Positions 1 to 10,329 of a stretch of DNA of 64,000 nt are shown here, piece by piece (position 1 is the stretch's first letter; every line of letters begins with the position of its first letter). This stretch comes from Mucilaginibacter sp. SJ. Its GTDB lineage: Bacteria; Bacteroidota; Bacteroidia; Sphingobacteriales; Sphingobacteriaceae. The notes below the pieces were generated by a model. The model did not search any database. It was given only the letters and a program-made list of their open reading frames with translations, and was not told the DNA's origin. Made by a program: the position numbers and the translations under genes. The stretch is taken from the NCBI RefSeq assembly GCF_028993635.1, contig NZ_CP118631.1, forward strand, positions 3,038,001 to 3,102,000. Direction: 5' to 3'.

Positions 1-2119
1 CAAGCGGATCATCCTCCAGTAACAAATGCGACATACCAATTACGGCATTCAGCGGTGTGCGGATCTCGTGGCTCATTACCGATATGAACATATCTTTAGC
101 GCGGCTCAACTGCACAGCTTCCTCCCTGGCATTGATCAGTTCAATTTCGGCCTTCTTTTTAGCAGTTATATCAATGATAACCTCTATATACTTATCAACC
201 TCGCCTTTACTGTTAATGATCACCGAATTAATTACCGAGATCCACAACGGCTGCCTGTCTTTCCGGTAAACCAGCAGGTCAACCTCAAATGATTGTTTAT
301 TGCGGGATAACTCCCGTGCCTTTTGAATAATAGATACGTCTGTAAGTTCCCCTTTTAGCACATCACCAAGATGATTGTCTTTTACATCAAGCAAAGTATA
401 ACCGGTTATTTGCTCAAAAGCTTTATTTACCCATTCAACCTTACCATCGCTGTTGTTAATTACAACTCCGCTGGCTGTACTACTGGCCACTAATGAAAGC
501 ATGGTTACCTGCTCTTCAGTTTTCTTTCGCTCCGTAATATCAACCATTACGGCAATCTGCCGTTCAACACTACCTGTTTCGTTAAACAACGGGGTATTTG
601 ATAAAAATACCCAAATTGGTGTTTTATCTTTTTTATAAATTTTTATTTCAACTTCGTAACCCCGCTTTTCTTCTACGGCTTTTACTGCCGCTTTAAACAC
701 GCTGATGTCGGTATCTTCGCCAAGCAGCATAGTGCCAAACATTTTACCACGCATTTCGTCGAGCGTATAACCTGTTATATTCTCCAGGGCCTCGTTCATC
801 CAGATCACCTCGCCAGTATTACTGCGGATCAGGATGCCGCTGGGCGATTTACGGGCCGCGAAGGACAGGATCTCCAGTTCCTGTTCTATCTTTTTACGCT
901 GGGTTATATCAATAATAACCCTGATAAATTTATCTGTTTGCCCGGCGCTGTCGCGAATCACCGAGTTAAATACAGAGATCCATACCGGTTCACCATCTTT
1001 TTTATCAATCAGCAGGTCCACTTCGTAGGATACCTGGTTGCGGATGGCTTCATCCAACCGTTTTACAGCTTCGGCATCCAGCGGTACGCCTTTAAGTACA
1101 TCGCGCAAACGCCGGTTTTCTACATCGGCCCGGCTGTAACCTGTTATCTGCTCAAAAGCTTCATTGGTCCATATCACCTCATCGGCCGCATTGCTGATCA
1201 CCACACCACTGGTAACTTTACTTGCAACCAATGATAGTAATGCTACCTCATCGGCTACCTTTTTTTGATAGCTGATATCGCGCCCGCTGGCAAACCATTT
1301 ATCACTTTTAAAAGTTACCGACCAGCTAATGCATTTAACATCGCCCGATGGTGTTATGATATTCGCTTCTATTTCAAAATGGCGTTGCTGCCTGCTCAAG
1401 CCTTTTTTCAGTACCGACAGCAATGTAGCCTGCTCTTCTTCAGGAAAAAAACTCCAGATGGGCTTGCCTTTAACCTCAGCAGCTAAATAACCCAAAATCG
1501 GTTTAGCAGAGCGGTTGATTTGCTCAATATTAAAATCCCTGTCCATGATACAATGGATATCGGGCGAACTGTCAAAAAGATCGTGAAACTCCTGGTGGCT
1601 TTTCAAATTTTTCTCCAATTCAAGCTTCTGTTTCCGGAGTAGCAGGTGCGACATGACCTCATCAGCCAGCGTGCGGAGCGCGTCACGCTGTTCGGCTGTG
1701 AGCTTACGCGGCTTTGTATCGATCACGCATAATGAACCGAGCCTGTGGCCATCCGGATCAATCAATGGCGCGCCGGCATAAAAGCGTACGCCCATTTCAC
1801 TGGCTATGGGGTTATCCTTGAATTCCTCATCCGCCTTAGAATCGGTTATTTCAAGAAGCGCGTCGGATTGGATAGTGCGGTTGCAAAAAGCGTCGGCGCG
1901 GGGTGTTTCCCCCACGTCGACGCCGTATGTTGATTTAAACCATTGCCTTTCGGCATCAAGCAGCGATATCAGCGCTGCCGGTACCTGGCATATATAGGAG
2001 GCTAAACGCGTAATGGCGTCGTACTCCTTTTCGGGCATGGTATCCAAAACATTGTATGATCTAAGCGCAGCTAAACGCTTATTTTCTATGTTTGATGGAT
2101 CTTCCTGCCTTGGTGTCAT
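1..2119 (-). CDS. GAF-PAS4 sensor histidine kinase (C-terminus beyond window)
   Basis: Read on the minus strand from ATG 2119-2117, open to the left edge, so the catalytic ATPase domain lies outside. Order by translation: an N-terminal GAF domain (about residues 20-165, of the type with a FCNRTI motif), then four PAS domains (about 173-286, 286-408, 408-530, 530-650), then a short linker and the HisKA phosphoacceptor motif MSHEIRTPLNAVIGM with the histidine near residue 684 (codon 70-68). No signal peptide or membrane segment is visible, so it is a cytosolic sensor. PAS2, PAS3 and PAS4 are similar to each other (each carries an EVIWTNEAFEQITGY-like core), which suggests tandem duplication. 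It starts 2 bp after the glyA stop, so it may be co-transcribed with glyA. Ligand unknown; a hybrid kinase is possible because the end is not seen. Confidence 0.88.
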   Translation of the reverse strand, partial: MTPRQEDPSNIENKRLAALRSYNVLDTMPEKEYDAITRLASYICQVPAALISLLDAERQWFKSTYGVDVGETPRADAFCNRTIQSDALLEITDSKADEEFKDNPIASEMGVRFYAGAPLIDPDGHRLGSLCVIDTKPRKLTAEQRDALRTLADEVMSHLLLRKQKLELEKNLKSHQEFHDLFDSSPDIHCIMDRDFNIEQINRSAKPILGYLAAEVKGKPIWSFFPEEEQATLLSVLKKGLSRQQRHFEIEANIITPSGDVKCISWSVTFKSDKWFASGRDISYQKKVADEVALLSLVASKVTSGVVISNAADEVIWTNEAFEQITGYSRADVENRRLRDVLKGVPLDAEAVKRLDEAIRNQVSYEVDLLIDKKDGEPVWISVFNSVIRDSAGQTDKFIRVIIDITQRKKIEQELEILSFAARKSPSGILIRSNTGEVIWMNEALENITGYTLDEMRGKMFGTMLLGEDTDISVFKAAVKAVEEKRGYEVEIKIYKKDKTPIWVFLSNTPLFNETGSVERQIAVMVDITERKKTEEQVTMLSLVASSTASGVVINNSDGKVEWVNKAFEQITGYTLLDVKDNHLGDVLKGELTDVSIIQKARELSRNKQSFEVDLLVYRKDRQPLWISVINSVIINSKGEVDKYIEVIIDITAKKKAEIELINAREEAVQLSRAKDMFISVMSHEIRTPLNAVIGMSHLLLEDDPL

Positions 2120-2121
2120 TT

Positions 2122-3408
2122 TTATTCCGAATCCTTATCTCTGTACAACGGGAAGTCGTACATTAACTTGTGAACCCTTTTACGAATTTTCTTGATAGAA
2201 TGTTCATTTTCAGGATCAGAAATTACAGCATCTATCAATTCAACAATATGCTCCATATGTTTTTCCTTCATTCCGCGGGTAGTGATGGCCGCAGTACCTA
2301 CACGGATACCTGAAGTTACAAATGGCGATTTATCATCATATGGCACCATGTTTTTATTCACAGTGATATCGGCAGTTACCAAAGCATTTTCGGCAGCTTT
2401 GCCTGTAATATTTTTATTACGAAGATCGATCAGCATTAAGTGGTTATCGGTACCGCCGGATATGATCTGGTAGCCCAGTTTCACAAATGCTTCGGCCATA
2501 GCGTCGGCATTCTTCTTAACCTGCACAATGTATTTCATATAGTTTTCGCTCAAAGCCTCACCAAAAGCAACTGCTTTGGCGGCAATGATATGCTCCAACG
2601 GACCACCCTGCGTACCCGGGAATACGGCCATATCCAATAATGACGACATCATCCTGATTTCGCCTTTAGGGGTTTTGATACCAAATGGGTTTTCAAAATC
2701 TTTACCCATCATGATTAAACCACCACGCGGACCGCGTAAAGTTTTGTGGGTAGTGGTAGTAACAATATGGCAATGCGGCAGCGGATCTGTCAGTAAACCG
2801 CGGGCGATTAAACCTGCAGGGTGCGAGATATCGGCCAATACCAGCGCACCAACTTCATCAGCTACCTTGCGGATAAACTCATAATCCCAATCGCGTGAGT
2901 AAGCCGACGCGCCTGCAATGATCAGTTTCGGTTTTTCGCGCAGGGCTACTTCTTTTAACTGAGCATAGTCAACCAAACCAGTTTCTTTACTTACACCATA
3001 AAAATGAGGTTCATACAATTTACCCGAAAAGTTAACAGGCGAACCGTGTGTTAAGTGACCACCATGTGAAAGGTCAAAACCTAATATTTTATCGCCCGGC
3101 TGCAATACAGCAAGCATAACCGCGGCGTTTGCCTGCGCACCAGAATGTGGTTGTACGTTAACCCACTCGGCGTTAAACAATTGCTTGGCACGTTCAATAG
3201 CTATGGTTTCAATTTCGTCAACCACCTGGCAGCCGCCGTAATAGCGCTTGCCCGGTAAACCTTCGGCATATTTGTTGGTTGCAACAGAACCTGCAGCTTC
3301 CATAACCTGCCTGCTTACAAAATTCTCAGATGCTATAAGTTCAATGCCCTCTTCCTGGCGTTGCTGCTCTTCATCCAATAGCTTAAATATCAGTTTGTCT
3401 CTTTTCAT
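2122..3408 (-). CDS. glyA: serine hydroxymethyltransferase
   Basis: PLP enzyme that interconverts serine and glycine while loading tetrahydrofolate with a one-carbon unit; cytosolic, feeds purine, thymidylate and methionine synthesis. The 428-residue length fits bacterial GlyA. The N-terminal IELIASENF motif, the YYGGC stretch that contributes to the active site, [10 protein letters not shown], and the PLP-lysine motif [15 protein letters not shown] (lysine near residue 223) are all present. The C-terminus is complete. The start ATG is directly before the conserved N-terminal region. The sensor kinase gene follows after 2 bp, so glyA is probably the first gene of a two-gene unit. Confidence 0.97.
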   Translation of the reverse strand: MKRDKLIFKLLDEEQQRQEEGIELIASENFVSRQVMEAAGSVATNKYAEGLPGKRYYGGCQVVDEIETIAIERAKQLFNAEWVNVQPHSGAQANAAVMLAVLQPGDKILGFDLSHGGHLTHGSPVNFSGKLYEPHFYGVSKETGLVDYAQLKEVALREKPKLIIAGASAYSRDWDYEFIRKVADEVGALVLADISHPAGLIARGLLTDPLPHCHIVTTTTHKTLRGPRGGLIMMGKDFENPFGIKTPKGEIRMMSSLLDMAVFPGTQGGPLEHIIAAKAVAFGEALSENYMKYIVQVKKNADAMAEAFVKLGYQIISGGTDNHLMLIDLRNKNITGKAAENALVTADITVNKNMVPYDDKSPFVTSGIRVGTAAITTRGMKEKHMEHIVELIDAVISDPENEHSIKKIRKRVHKLMYDFPLYRDKDSE

Positions 3409-3447
3409 TGTGTGTTTTTAACGGCGCTAAGTTACGCAATTGATATA

Positions 3448-3478
3448 GATTTGAGATGTGAGATATGAGATTTGAGAC
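3448..3478. repeat. left arm of GAGATATGAG-word inverted repeat
   Basis: About 30 bp built from the iterated word GAGATNTGAGA. An imperfect reverse-complement copy lies at 3822-3854. The two arms flank the small antitoxin-like ORF. Typical of the word-type intergenic repeats found elsewhere in this window. Confidence 0.7.
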
Positions 3479-3657
3479 AAGAGTAATGTTAGATTTTACT
3501 TAGATAAGAACAAGCACAATATAATTTGCCACTCAAGGGTTTATAGCAAATAAATTATCCAAAATGAATAGATATACTTATACTATTGAAGATCAATTTA
3601 ACCAATAAACAAGCATATAACTCCAATTATCGCTTTATTCACCAGGAAATCTGGATT

Positions 3658-3828
3658 TTATTCTTTCATCACCAGATCATGAGCAATCCCTTCGCCCATA
3701 TCAAGTTGTTCTTTAGCTTTTTGAATAGCCCGCTTGATTTCCCCGGGAACATCAGTCCAAAAATCAGCCTCCGATAAACTAACCGATGGCCTCCTGTTTT
3801 TTAAAACACTTGGCTTATTCTGTCTCAT
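3658..3828 (-). CDS. small antitoxin-like protein (orphan)
   Basis: A 56-residue ORF starting at ATG 3828-3826 and ending at TAA 3660-3658. The C-terminal part, with WTDVPGEIKRAIQKAKEQLD followed by GEGIAHDLVMKE, resembles the short antitoxins that accompany RelE/ParE-type toxins in Bacteroidota (pattern: P.EIK..I.....Q...GEG..H..VM). No toxin ORF follows: the 180 bp downstream on the minus strand contain stops in all frames. It is therefore an orphan or the remnant of a toxin-antitoxin pair. Its start codon lies inside the right arm of a word-type inverted repeat that also covers the scpA stop. Function inferred from pattern only. Confidence 0.5.
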   Translation of the reverse strand: MRQNKPSVLKNRRPSVSLSEADFWTDVPGEIKRAIQKAKEQLDMGEGIAHDLVMKE

Positions 3829-3854
3829 ATCTCAAATCTAATATCTCATATCTC
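3822..3854. repeat. right arm of GAGATATGAG-word inverted repeat
   Basis: Reverse-complement partner of 3448-3478, 33 bp made of TCATATCTC-type words. It overlaps both the last three codons of scpA (stop at 3848-3846) and the start codon of the small antitoxin-like gene. Confidence 0.7.
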
Positions 3855-4592
3855 TTTAGGCGAAATCCAAAAGTTATTATAACCCAATCCAATCTGGATA
3901 TCTATCAGCTCCTGTTGCAACATTTCAAGCACCGCCAAAAAGTTGTATACAAAATGAACTTTGTTTTCAGATTCTTTGGCGATAGCTTTAAAATCGAGCA
4001 TTTTATTGATCTTGAGCAGATCGGCAACTGCCTTCTTTTGTTTTTCAATGGTGTAGGGATACTGTACTACCGTGTGTTTCACCTCCTCGCTGCGCCTGGT
4101 GAAATTGCGGATCATCCGCTCATAAACAACCATAAGGCGGTAAAGGGTTAATTCGGATAACTCTTCGCCGGGCACGGCTACTTTCTCAACCTGTTCGAGG
4201 TCATGTTTGATATTGCCGCGCTTTTCCTGTTTAAAGCGCTCATCTTCCATCGGCCTGATCTCTTCACACACCTCTTTGAACTTTTTATACTCGATGAGTT
4301 TCCTTATCAGGTTTTCTTTGGTGTCCGGGTCATCGCCTGCTTCTTCGGTGCCATAACGCGGCAACAGCATCTTGGCCTTAATACGCATAAGCGTTGCCGC
4401 CACGAAAATAAATTCGCTGGCAATTTCCATATTGAGGCTTGACATCTGGTGCAGGTAGTTCAGAAAATCATCGGCAATTTTGGCTATCGGGATATCGTGG
4501 ATATCCAGCTCATCGCGTTCAATGAAAAACAGCAGCAGGTCAAACGGGCCTTCAAACTGGGGTAACCTAATGGCAAAACTATCGTCGGTCAT
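3846..4592 (-). CDS. scpA: segregation and condensation protein A
   Basis: Kleisin subunit of the SMC-ScpA-ScpB condensin complex, which organises and segregates the nucleoid. The 248-residue length and the N-terminal signature FEGPFDLLLFFIERDELDI followed by IPIAKIADDFL are characteristic of ScpA, as is the C-terminal winged-helix region (about 170-248). The N-terminal domain binds the SMC neck and the C-terminal domain the SMC head. The last residues (PKEI) are encoded by the right arm of a word-type repeat, so the repeat may have modified the C-terminus. No scpB or smc gene is in the window. Divergent from dxs, 233 bp away. Confidence 0.95.
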   Translation of the reverse strand: MTDDSFAIRLPQFEGPFDLLLFFIERDELDIHDIPIAKIADDFLNYLHQMSSLNMEIASEFIFVAATLMRIKAKMLLPRYGTEEAGDDPDTKENLIRKLIEYKKFKEVCEEIRPMEDERFKQEKRGNIKHDLEQVEKVAVPGEELSELTLYRLMVVYERMIRNFTRRSEEVKHTVVQYPYTIEKQKKAVADLLKINKMLDFKAIAKESENKVHFVYNFLAVLEMLQQELIDIQIGLGYNNFWISPKEI

Positions 4593-4825
4593 AAAATCCG
4601 GTCAAAAATAAACATTTCGGCCGGATTCATCACAGCAAGAATTAAGCTGCAAAACACAGGTTTTCAATCTTGAAAACCAATAATCCGCTGTTTCCGTCTG
4701 CCATCATAATATGCCTTAATGTGTCATTTTGTTTGGCATATCCTGTTTGTTAAGTAATTTAATATCTTTATATACCCAGAATTTAACAATAATTACCTTA
4801 TTTTGCAGGTTAAATATCCTTACGA

Positions 4826-6763
4826 ATGTCAATGCAGGTACCGGCCGGGAATTTATTACAAAAAATAAATTATCCATCTGATTTAAAGCTACTTAATGAA
4901 AATGAGCTTGAACAGGCATGCAAGGAGCTACGCCAGTATATTATTGACGTAGTATCAGTTAACGGCGGCCATTTTGCTGCCAGCCTGGGCGTGGTTGAAC
5001 TCACCGTAGCCCTTCAATATGTGCTTAATACACCTTACGACCAGTTAGTTTGGGACGTTGGCCACCAGGCTTACGGGCATAAAATACTTACCGGCCGCCG
5101 TGATGAGTTTCATACCAACCGGATCCACGGCGGTATCAGCGGATTCCCCAAACGGTCGGAAAGTGAATACGATACTTTTGGCGTAGGCCATTCATCAACC
5201 TCTATATCTGCCGCACTGGGCATGGCTGTTGCCTCCCACTATAAAGGCGAAACAGACAGGCAGCACGTAGCCGTAATTGGCGACGGGGCCATGACCGCGG
5301 GTATGGCTTTTGAAGCACTGAACCATGCAGGCATCGAAAACTCCAACTTATTGGTGATCCTGAATGACAATAATATGTCCATCGATCCCAACGTTGGCGC
5401 ATTGAAAGAATACCTGACTGATATCACCACCTCAAAGCCGTATAACCGTTTCAGGGATGACATTGCACATGTGCTTGCCAAACTATCATCAATTGGTCCG
5501 GATGCCTTTAAGATAGCCCAGAAGCTTGAAAAAAGCATTAAAGGCACCCTGCTTAAACGCAGCAACTTTTTTGAAGCGCTTAAGTTCAGGTATTTTGGCC
5601 CTATTGACGGGCATGATGTAAATCACCTGGTAAAAGTATTGAAGGACCTGAGGGATATCCCGGGCCCTAAATTGCTGCATTGCATCACGGTAAAAGGAAA
5701 AGGCTACGCACTGGCCGAAAAAGACCAGACCAAGTGGCATGCTCCCGGCTTGTTTGATAAAATTACCGGCGAGATCAAAAAAACTAAATACGATAAGCCA
5801 CAACCTCCTAAATACCAGGATGTGTTTGGTCATAGTATAATTGAACTTGCCGGGCAAAACCCTAAGATCATGGGTGTTACCCCGGCTATGCCATCGGGCT
5901 GTTCATTAAACCTGATGATGAAGGCCATGCCAAACCGCGCGTTTGACGTGGGTATTGCCGAACAGCATGCGGTAACTTTCTCTGCCGGTTTAGCCACACA
6001 AGGACTTGTTCCGTTCTGCAACATTTATTCCAGCTTTATGCAGCGGGCTTATGACCAGGTGATCCATGATGTGGCCATACAAAAGCTCAATGTAGTGTTT
6101 TGCCTTGACCGCGCCGGATTTGCCGGAGCTGACGGCGCCACGCACCACGGTGCTTATGACATTGCATATATGCGCTGTATCCCTAATATGGTTGTATCAG
6201 CGCCAATGAATGAGGAAGAGCTGCGCAACCTGATGTATACTGCCCAGCAGGAGAACATGGGGCCGTTTGTAATCAGGTATCCACGCGGCAACGGTGTTAT
6301 GGTTGACTGGCAGCGACCGTTCAAAGCCATCCCCGTAGGCAAAGGCCGTAAGGTTTCTGATGGGGATGATGTGGCGATCCTGTCTGTTGGCGCTATCGGC
6401 AACGAAGTAGTTAAAGCTACTACCGAACTTAATGCCGAAGGCTACAACCCGGCTCATTACGATTTGCGTTTTGTAAAGCCGCTTGATGAGGCTTTGCTGC
6501 ACGACGTATTCAAAAAGTTTAATAAAATAATTACTGTTGAGGATGGCTGCATTGAAGGCGGTATGGGCAGCGCGGTGCTTGAATTTATGATTGATAACGG
6601 CTATACCAATATCCAGGTTAAACGCCTGGGTATCCCTGACAAATTTATTGAACATGGCGACCAGCCCGAACTATGGGCCGAATGCGGTTTCGACGCCCAT
6701 GGCATAGCCGAACAGGTTCGCAATATGGCAGAGAAAAGGAATGTGAATACGATAGCATCGTAA
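4826..6763 (+). CDS. dxs: 1-deoxy-D-xylulose-5-phosphate synthase
   Basis: First enzyme of the MEP isoprenoid pathway: condenses pyruvate and glyceraldehyde 3-phosphate using thiamine diphosphate; cytosolic. At 645 residues it is full length. The TPP-binding motif GDGAMTAG is near residue 151 and continues to NDNNMSI; GHSSTS and the transketolase-type pyrimidine-binding region with [17 protein letters not shown] are present, followed by the C-terminal domain ([16 protein letters not shown]). The start ATG could also be the second methionine two codons later. Monocistronic: a strong bidirectional hairpin terminator follows 22 bp after the stop. Confidence 0.97.
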   Translation: MSMQVPAGNLLQKINYPSDLKLLNENELEQACKELRQYIIDVVSVNGGHFAASLGVVELTVALQYVLNTPYDQLVWDVGHQAYGHKILTGRRDEFHTNRIHGGISGFPKRSESEYDTFGVGHSSTSISAALGMAVASHYKGETDRQHVAVIGDGAMTAGMAFEALNHAGIENSNLLVILNDNNMSIDPNVGALKEYLTDITTSKPYNRFRDDIAHVLAKLSSIGPDAFKIAQKLEKSIKGTLLKRSNFFEALKFRYFGPIDGHDVNHLVKVLKDLRDIPGPKLLHCITVKGKGYALAEKDQTKWHAPGLFDKITGEIKKTKYDKPQPPKYQDVFGHSIIELAGQNPKIMGVTPAMPSGCSLNLMMKAMPNRAFDVGIAEQHAVTFSAGLATQGLVPFCNIYSSFMQRAYDQVIHDVAIQKLNVVFCLDRAGFAGADGATHHGAYDIAYMRCIPNMVVSAPMNEEELRNLMYTAQQENMGPFVIRYPRGNGVMVDWQRPFKAIPVGKGRKVSDGDDVAILSVGAIGNEVVKATTELNAEGYNPAHYDLRFVKPLDEALLHDVFKKFNKIITVEDGCIEGGMGSAVLEFMIDNGYTNIQVKRLGIPDKFIEHGDQPELWAECGFDAHGIAEQVRNMAEKRNVNTIAS

Positions 6764-6784
6764 TGCAAAATTGTTATTACGTAT

Positions 6785-6823
6785 AAAACATAAAAAGCGA
6801 CCGATGGTCGCTTTTTATGTTTT
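6785..6823. terminator. bidirectional Rho-independent terminator
   Basis: Perfect hairpin with an 18-bp stem and loop GAT at 6803-6805; core AAAAAGCGACC / GGTCGCTTTTT. A and T tracts on the two sides make it work for dxs (+) and the convergent barrel gene (-). Confidence 0.92.
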
Positions 6824-6854
6824 GTTAAAATTCTTTAATCATGCAGAGCCCCAA

Positions 6855-8441
6855 TTAATTCGCTTTATACCTCGCCAAATCATTATATATAGCACGGAAT
6901 GAACTGCGGATACCAAAGGTTAACATTGATGTTTTATCATTAAACTGACTGTTCTTTTCACGGCGTACCAGGCCGCCAAGTTCAAACCTTAAGTTATACT
7001 TAGGGTTAATTAAATAGGCCACCTTTCCCTCCAGGTAAACCATATTGGTGGTTAAGCCCTGCCCGGTGTAGTTGCCATATAACCTTGCCGGGTCACGATA
7101 ACCCTGAAAGGGGTCCTTACCATAGTTCAGGCCATCGATATCAAGCCCGTAATGCCCATAGTCGAGCTCTCCTGAAAAATCAAACCTTTTATATGAATAG
7201 TTAAGCAGTCCAACTACTTCGCGGAAATTGGCACCCCAGGGATGTCCTATCGGCTCGCCATTTTCAGTGTAATTGATCACCGAAGAACGCTCTGAATAGG
7301 TATATGGTTTAACATTATTTGTCTCGAGCAAATAGTTTAAGCCTTTAACATTAAACAGGTTAGCCCCTCTTACACCCAATTGAAATCCGTATTTATTACG
7401 AGAGCTCCCTTTACTTGAAAAGAAGCTTGAAGACTCAAACTCATCAAGCGAAAACTGACCATAAGCGGTGATGCCGTCAGTTAACTTATATTTAGCTGTA
7501 AATCCTATCAAAGCGTTATCGGGTGAGCCATTTGAAGCTTCAACCGGCCTTAAAAATATCACCGGGTTGATGTAAGTAAAATCAAACCCGCGTTTATGGC
7601 CCAAATCATCTTTTGCCGCCCATACCACCGCATCAAAGAAACCGAGTGATAGCCGGTTAGATACGTTCCAGTCTAAATAGTGAAATACACCAAATTTTTT
7701 CCTGTCCCCATTATCTACTTTTACCGAAAGCGGGTCGTTAAAATAAGTCCACATGGCCATATAACGCACATTGCCCAGCGTTGCCGTTAACTTGAAAAAT
7801 GGGTAGGGCGATGCATAATCAGATAATAATAATGACCGGTAGCCATCGCCAACAAAGGTTTTATCGCGCCCCGCGCTGATGTTCAAAAACTTTATCGGTG
7901 TATACGAAACGTTAGCCGTGATATATGACCAGCGGTATTCATTGCCGTAAATACCGGCGTATGCCTGCCCGGGTGCTATGCCAACCTGGTTAACGTAGGT
8001 CTGTAAATAATTAGGTAATACCGCGCGGTTTTCATAACCAGCCACATTATATGAAAAGTTTTTTCCGAAGGTGCCGCCCAACTGGATCCCAAGCGTACCA
8101 AAATTGGTGTTCTTTTTGCCGGAGAAATCACGGCTCAGATTAAAATCGGGCAACAGATCGGCATAGAACGTGGAGTTGCTATTTTTAACATCAATCTGAT
8201 GCTCATTAAAAAAACGCCCTTTAAGATCGTTTAAGTTCATCAATGAATCATAGTGAACTTTCAAAAGTGAGTCATCAACCATAAATGGTTTTAATGAACT
8301 ATGTACCCTTGTTTTGGTGGAATAAACATCCTCATTTAGTTTCTGGTAAAACTGGTAGTTATAAGGTTGATATATTGACTGGGCCTTCGCAAACCCGCTT
8401 ATCAAAAGCAGTAAGATAATGCTTGTAAATATTCTCTTCAT
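6855..8441 (-). CDS. outer-membrane beta-barrel protein, RemB/Wzi-like
   Basis: A 528-residue secreted protein with a clear signal peptide (MKRIFTSIILLLLISGFAKAQ). The rest is rich in alternating hydrophobic/aromatic strands (for example YKRFDFSGELDYGHYGLDI, NLRFELGGLVRR), ending in a strand with an aromatic pattern as in outer-membrane barrels. It looks like the family annotated as gliding-motility RemB or capsule-assembly Wzi-like proteins in Bacteroidota. Its position directly after gmd (28 bp) supports a role in surface polysaccharide display or cell-surface interaction. Exact function is an inference; a plain porin-like protein is possible. Confidence 0.6.
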   Translation of the reverse strand: MKRIFTSIILLLLISGFAKAQSIYQPYNYQFYQKLNEDVYSTKTRVHSSLKPFMVDDSLLKVHYDSLMNLNDLKGRFFNEHQIDVKNSNSTFYADLLPDFNLSRDFSGKKNTNFGTLGIQLGGTFGKNFSYNVAGYENRAVLPNYLQTYVNQVGIAPGQAYAGIYGNEYRWSYITANVSYTPIKFLNISAGRDKTFVGDGYRSLLLSDYASPYPFFKLTATLGNVRYMAMWTYFNDPLSVKVDNGDRKKFGVFHYLDWNVSNRLSLGFFDAVVWAAKDDLGHKRGFDFTYINPVIFLRPVEASNGSPDNALIGFTAKYKLTDGITAYGQFSLDEFESSSFFSSKGSSRNKYGFQLGVRGANLFNVKGLNYLLETNNVKPYTYSERSSVINYTENGEPIGHPWGANFREVVGLLNYSYKRFDFSGELDYGHYGLDIDGLNYGKDPFQGYRDPARLYGNYTGQGLTTNMVYLEGKVAYLINPKYNLRFELGGLVRREKNSQFNDKTSMLTFGIRSSFRAIYNDLARYKAN

Positions 8442-8469
8442 ATAATGGTTTATATGGTTTTATACTTGG

Positions 8470-9606
8470 TTATTCAAAATAATTAGGCGTACTAAACCCG
8501 CCTTTTTTCAGATATTCATCTTTTTTTACCAGTTGCAGATCTGCCAGTACCATATCCGTCACCAATGCCTGCAGGTCATATTTGGGTTTCCAGCCGAGCT
8601 TGTTATAAGCTTTGGCAGCATCTCCAATTAGCAGATCAACCTCTGTCGGCCTGAAATACCTGGGGTCAACTTTTACAACAGTTTGCCCAAACCTCAAAGC
8701 CTCCAGGTTCAATCCAAGCGCTATGGCTCTTTCCTCATCAATATCAATGATCACCCCACGCTCGTTTTCATCCTTTCCGCTAAACTCAATCTCAATGCCC
8801 AGTTCCATGAAAGCCATCCTTATAAAGTCGCGCACGGTAGTGGTTACCCCGGTTGCAATTACAAAGTCTTCGGCGGTTTCCTGCTGCAGCATCAGCCACA
8901 TCGCTTCTATATAATCTTTTGCATGCCCCCAATCGCGCTGTGCCGAAAGGTTACCTACATACAAACAGTTTTGCATGCCCAGGGCTATTTTTGATGCTGC
9001 CCGGGTAATTTTCCGGGTAACAAAAGTTTCGCCTCTTATTGGGCTTTCATGGTTAAACAAAATCCCGTTGCAGGCATACATACCATAGGCTTCGCGATAA
9101 TTAACTACAATCCAGTAGCCATATAGTTTTGCCACCGCGTAAGGAGAGCGTGGATAAAAGGGCGTGGTTTCACTTTGGGGCACAGCCTGTACCAAGCCAT
9201 ACAGCTCGGATGTGGAAGCCTGGTAGATGCGTGTTTTTTTGGTGAGGTCGAGAAGCCTTACTGCTTCAAGAATACGGAGTACACCAACACCATCAGCATT
9301 GGCGGTATATTCGGGGGTTTCAAAGCTCACTTTTACATGGCTTTGTGCTGCAAGGTTATAAATTTCATCGGGCTGAACTTCCTGGATAAGCCTGATCAGG
9401 TTTGTTGAATCGGTGAGGTCGCCATAATGCAGGCTGAATTTGGCGCCTGACTCGTGCGGGTCATGGTATAAATGATCTATCCTGTCGGTATTTAATAAGG
9501 ATGAGCGGCGTTTAACCCCATGTACCTCATAGCCCTTCTTCAGCAAAAACTCTGCTAAATAAGCGCCATCCTGACCCGTTATTCCTGTTATTAAAGCCTT
9601 TTTCAT
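8470..9606 (-). CDS. gmd: GDP-mannose 4,6-dehydratase
   Basis: Converts GDP-D-mannose to GDP-4-keto-6-deoxy-D-mannose, the precursor of GDP-L-fucose and GDP-rhamnose or perosamine for surface glycans. Extended SDR fold: NAD(P)-binding [15 protein letters not shown] at residues 7-21, then the typical [11 protein letters not shown] and [15 protein letters not shown]; catalytic [10 protein letters not shown] with Tyr near 157 and Lys near 161; [10 protein letters not shown] and [14 protein letters not shown] as expected. Full length at 378 residues. No GDP-fucose synthase (fcl) is adjacent, so the product route is not shown here. The barrel protein gene follows on the same strand. Confidence 0.96.
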   Translation of the reverse strand: MKKALITGITGQDGAYLAEFLLKKGYEVHGVKRRSSLLNTDRIDHLYHDPHESGAKFSLHYGDLTDSTNLIRLIQEVQPDEIYNLAAQSHVKVSFETPEYTANADGVGVLRILEAVRLLDLTKKTRIYQASTSELYGLVQAVPQSETTPFYPRSPYAVAKLYGYWIVVNYREAYGMYACNGILFNHESPIRGETFVTRKITRAASKIALGMQNCLYVGNLSAQRDWGHAKDYIEAMWLMLQQETAEDFVIATGVTTTVRDFIRMAFMELGIEIEFSGKDENERGVIIDIDEERAIALGLNLEALRFGQTVVKVDPRYFRPTEVDLLIGDAAKAYNKLGWKPKYDLQALVTDMVLADLQLVKKDEYLKKGGFSTPNYFE

Positions 9607-9753
9607 TAATTATGACCGTAGATATTTTAGGTAGTACAATAATATCCAATTTTATTGTAATTACTCCTATGACGCTCAATATATAGGTTTATGCAAGGCG
9701 TTATACTACAATTTAATGAAAAAAATATCCGGCTTAAAAAGTTTTAAAAAAGA

Positions 9754-10317
9754 TTAAATTCCGGCAACGGTATCTTCCAGCTCCCGGTACCAATCTGCTC
9801 CGTATTTACGGATAAGCGGGTCTTTCAAAAATTCGTGAACGCGTACTTTCAGTTCGTCCCCAAATGAACATGCAGGGCTGCAGATATTCCAACGGTCATA
9901 GTTCAAAACATCAAACTCTGGATAAGATGTTATGCGGATAGGATACAAATGGCACGATATGGGTTTTTTCCAATTAACGGCACCTTCTTCATACGCCTTT
10001 TCAATACCGCATTTAGTAATGCCGTTTTCCCATATTACATAGGCGCATTCTTTGTTGGTATCAACACAGGGCGTAGTATAATCGCCCTCAAAATCGGTTA
10101 CGTAAACCCCCTCCTTTTCAATGGTTTTGATACCTTTCGCGGTAAGATAAGGTTTTACTTTGGGATAGATCTCTTTCAGGATGTCAAGTTCATCGGCATT
10201 AAGTGGTGCGCCCGAATCTCCTTCGAGGCAGCAGGCACCTTTGCATTTATTTAAATTACATACAAAATTCTCTTTTACTACATCCTCGTGCAGTAATACA
10301 TTGCCAACCTCAATCAT
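9754..10317 (-). CDS. DUF3109 family Cys-rich protein
   Basis: A 187-residue cytosolic protein. The N-terminal cysteine cluster has Cys at residues 20, 25, 29 and 30 (CX4CX3CC in VCNLNKCKGACC), with more cysteines in TTPCVDTNKEC, TKCGIE, ISCHLYPIR and NICSPACSFG. This matches the DUF3109 family, related to the YkgJ-type zinc/iron-binding proteins; a bound metal or iron-sulfur cluster is likely but function is unknown. Gene lies 12 bp downstream of the DUF3108 gene on the same strand, so the two are probably co-transcribed. Confidence 0.85.
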   Translation of the reverse strand: MIEVGNVLLHEDVVKENFVCNLNKCKGACCLEGDSGAPLNADELDILKEIYPKVKPYLTAKGIKTIEKEGVYVTDFEGDYTTPCVDTNKECAYVIWENGITKCGIEKAYEEGAVNWKKPISCHLYPIRITSYPEFDVLNYDRWNICSPACSFGDELKVRVHEFLKDPLIRKYGADWYRELEDTVAGI

Positions 10318-10329
10318 TATCTTTTAAAA

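Noticed and set aside
3540-3657. RelE/ParE toxin partner for the antitoxin-like ORF
   Set aside because: The minus strand downstream has stops in every frame and no toxin motif.
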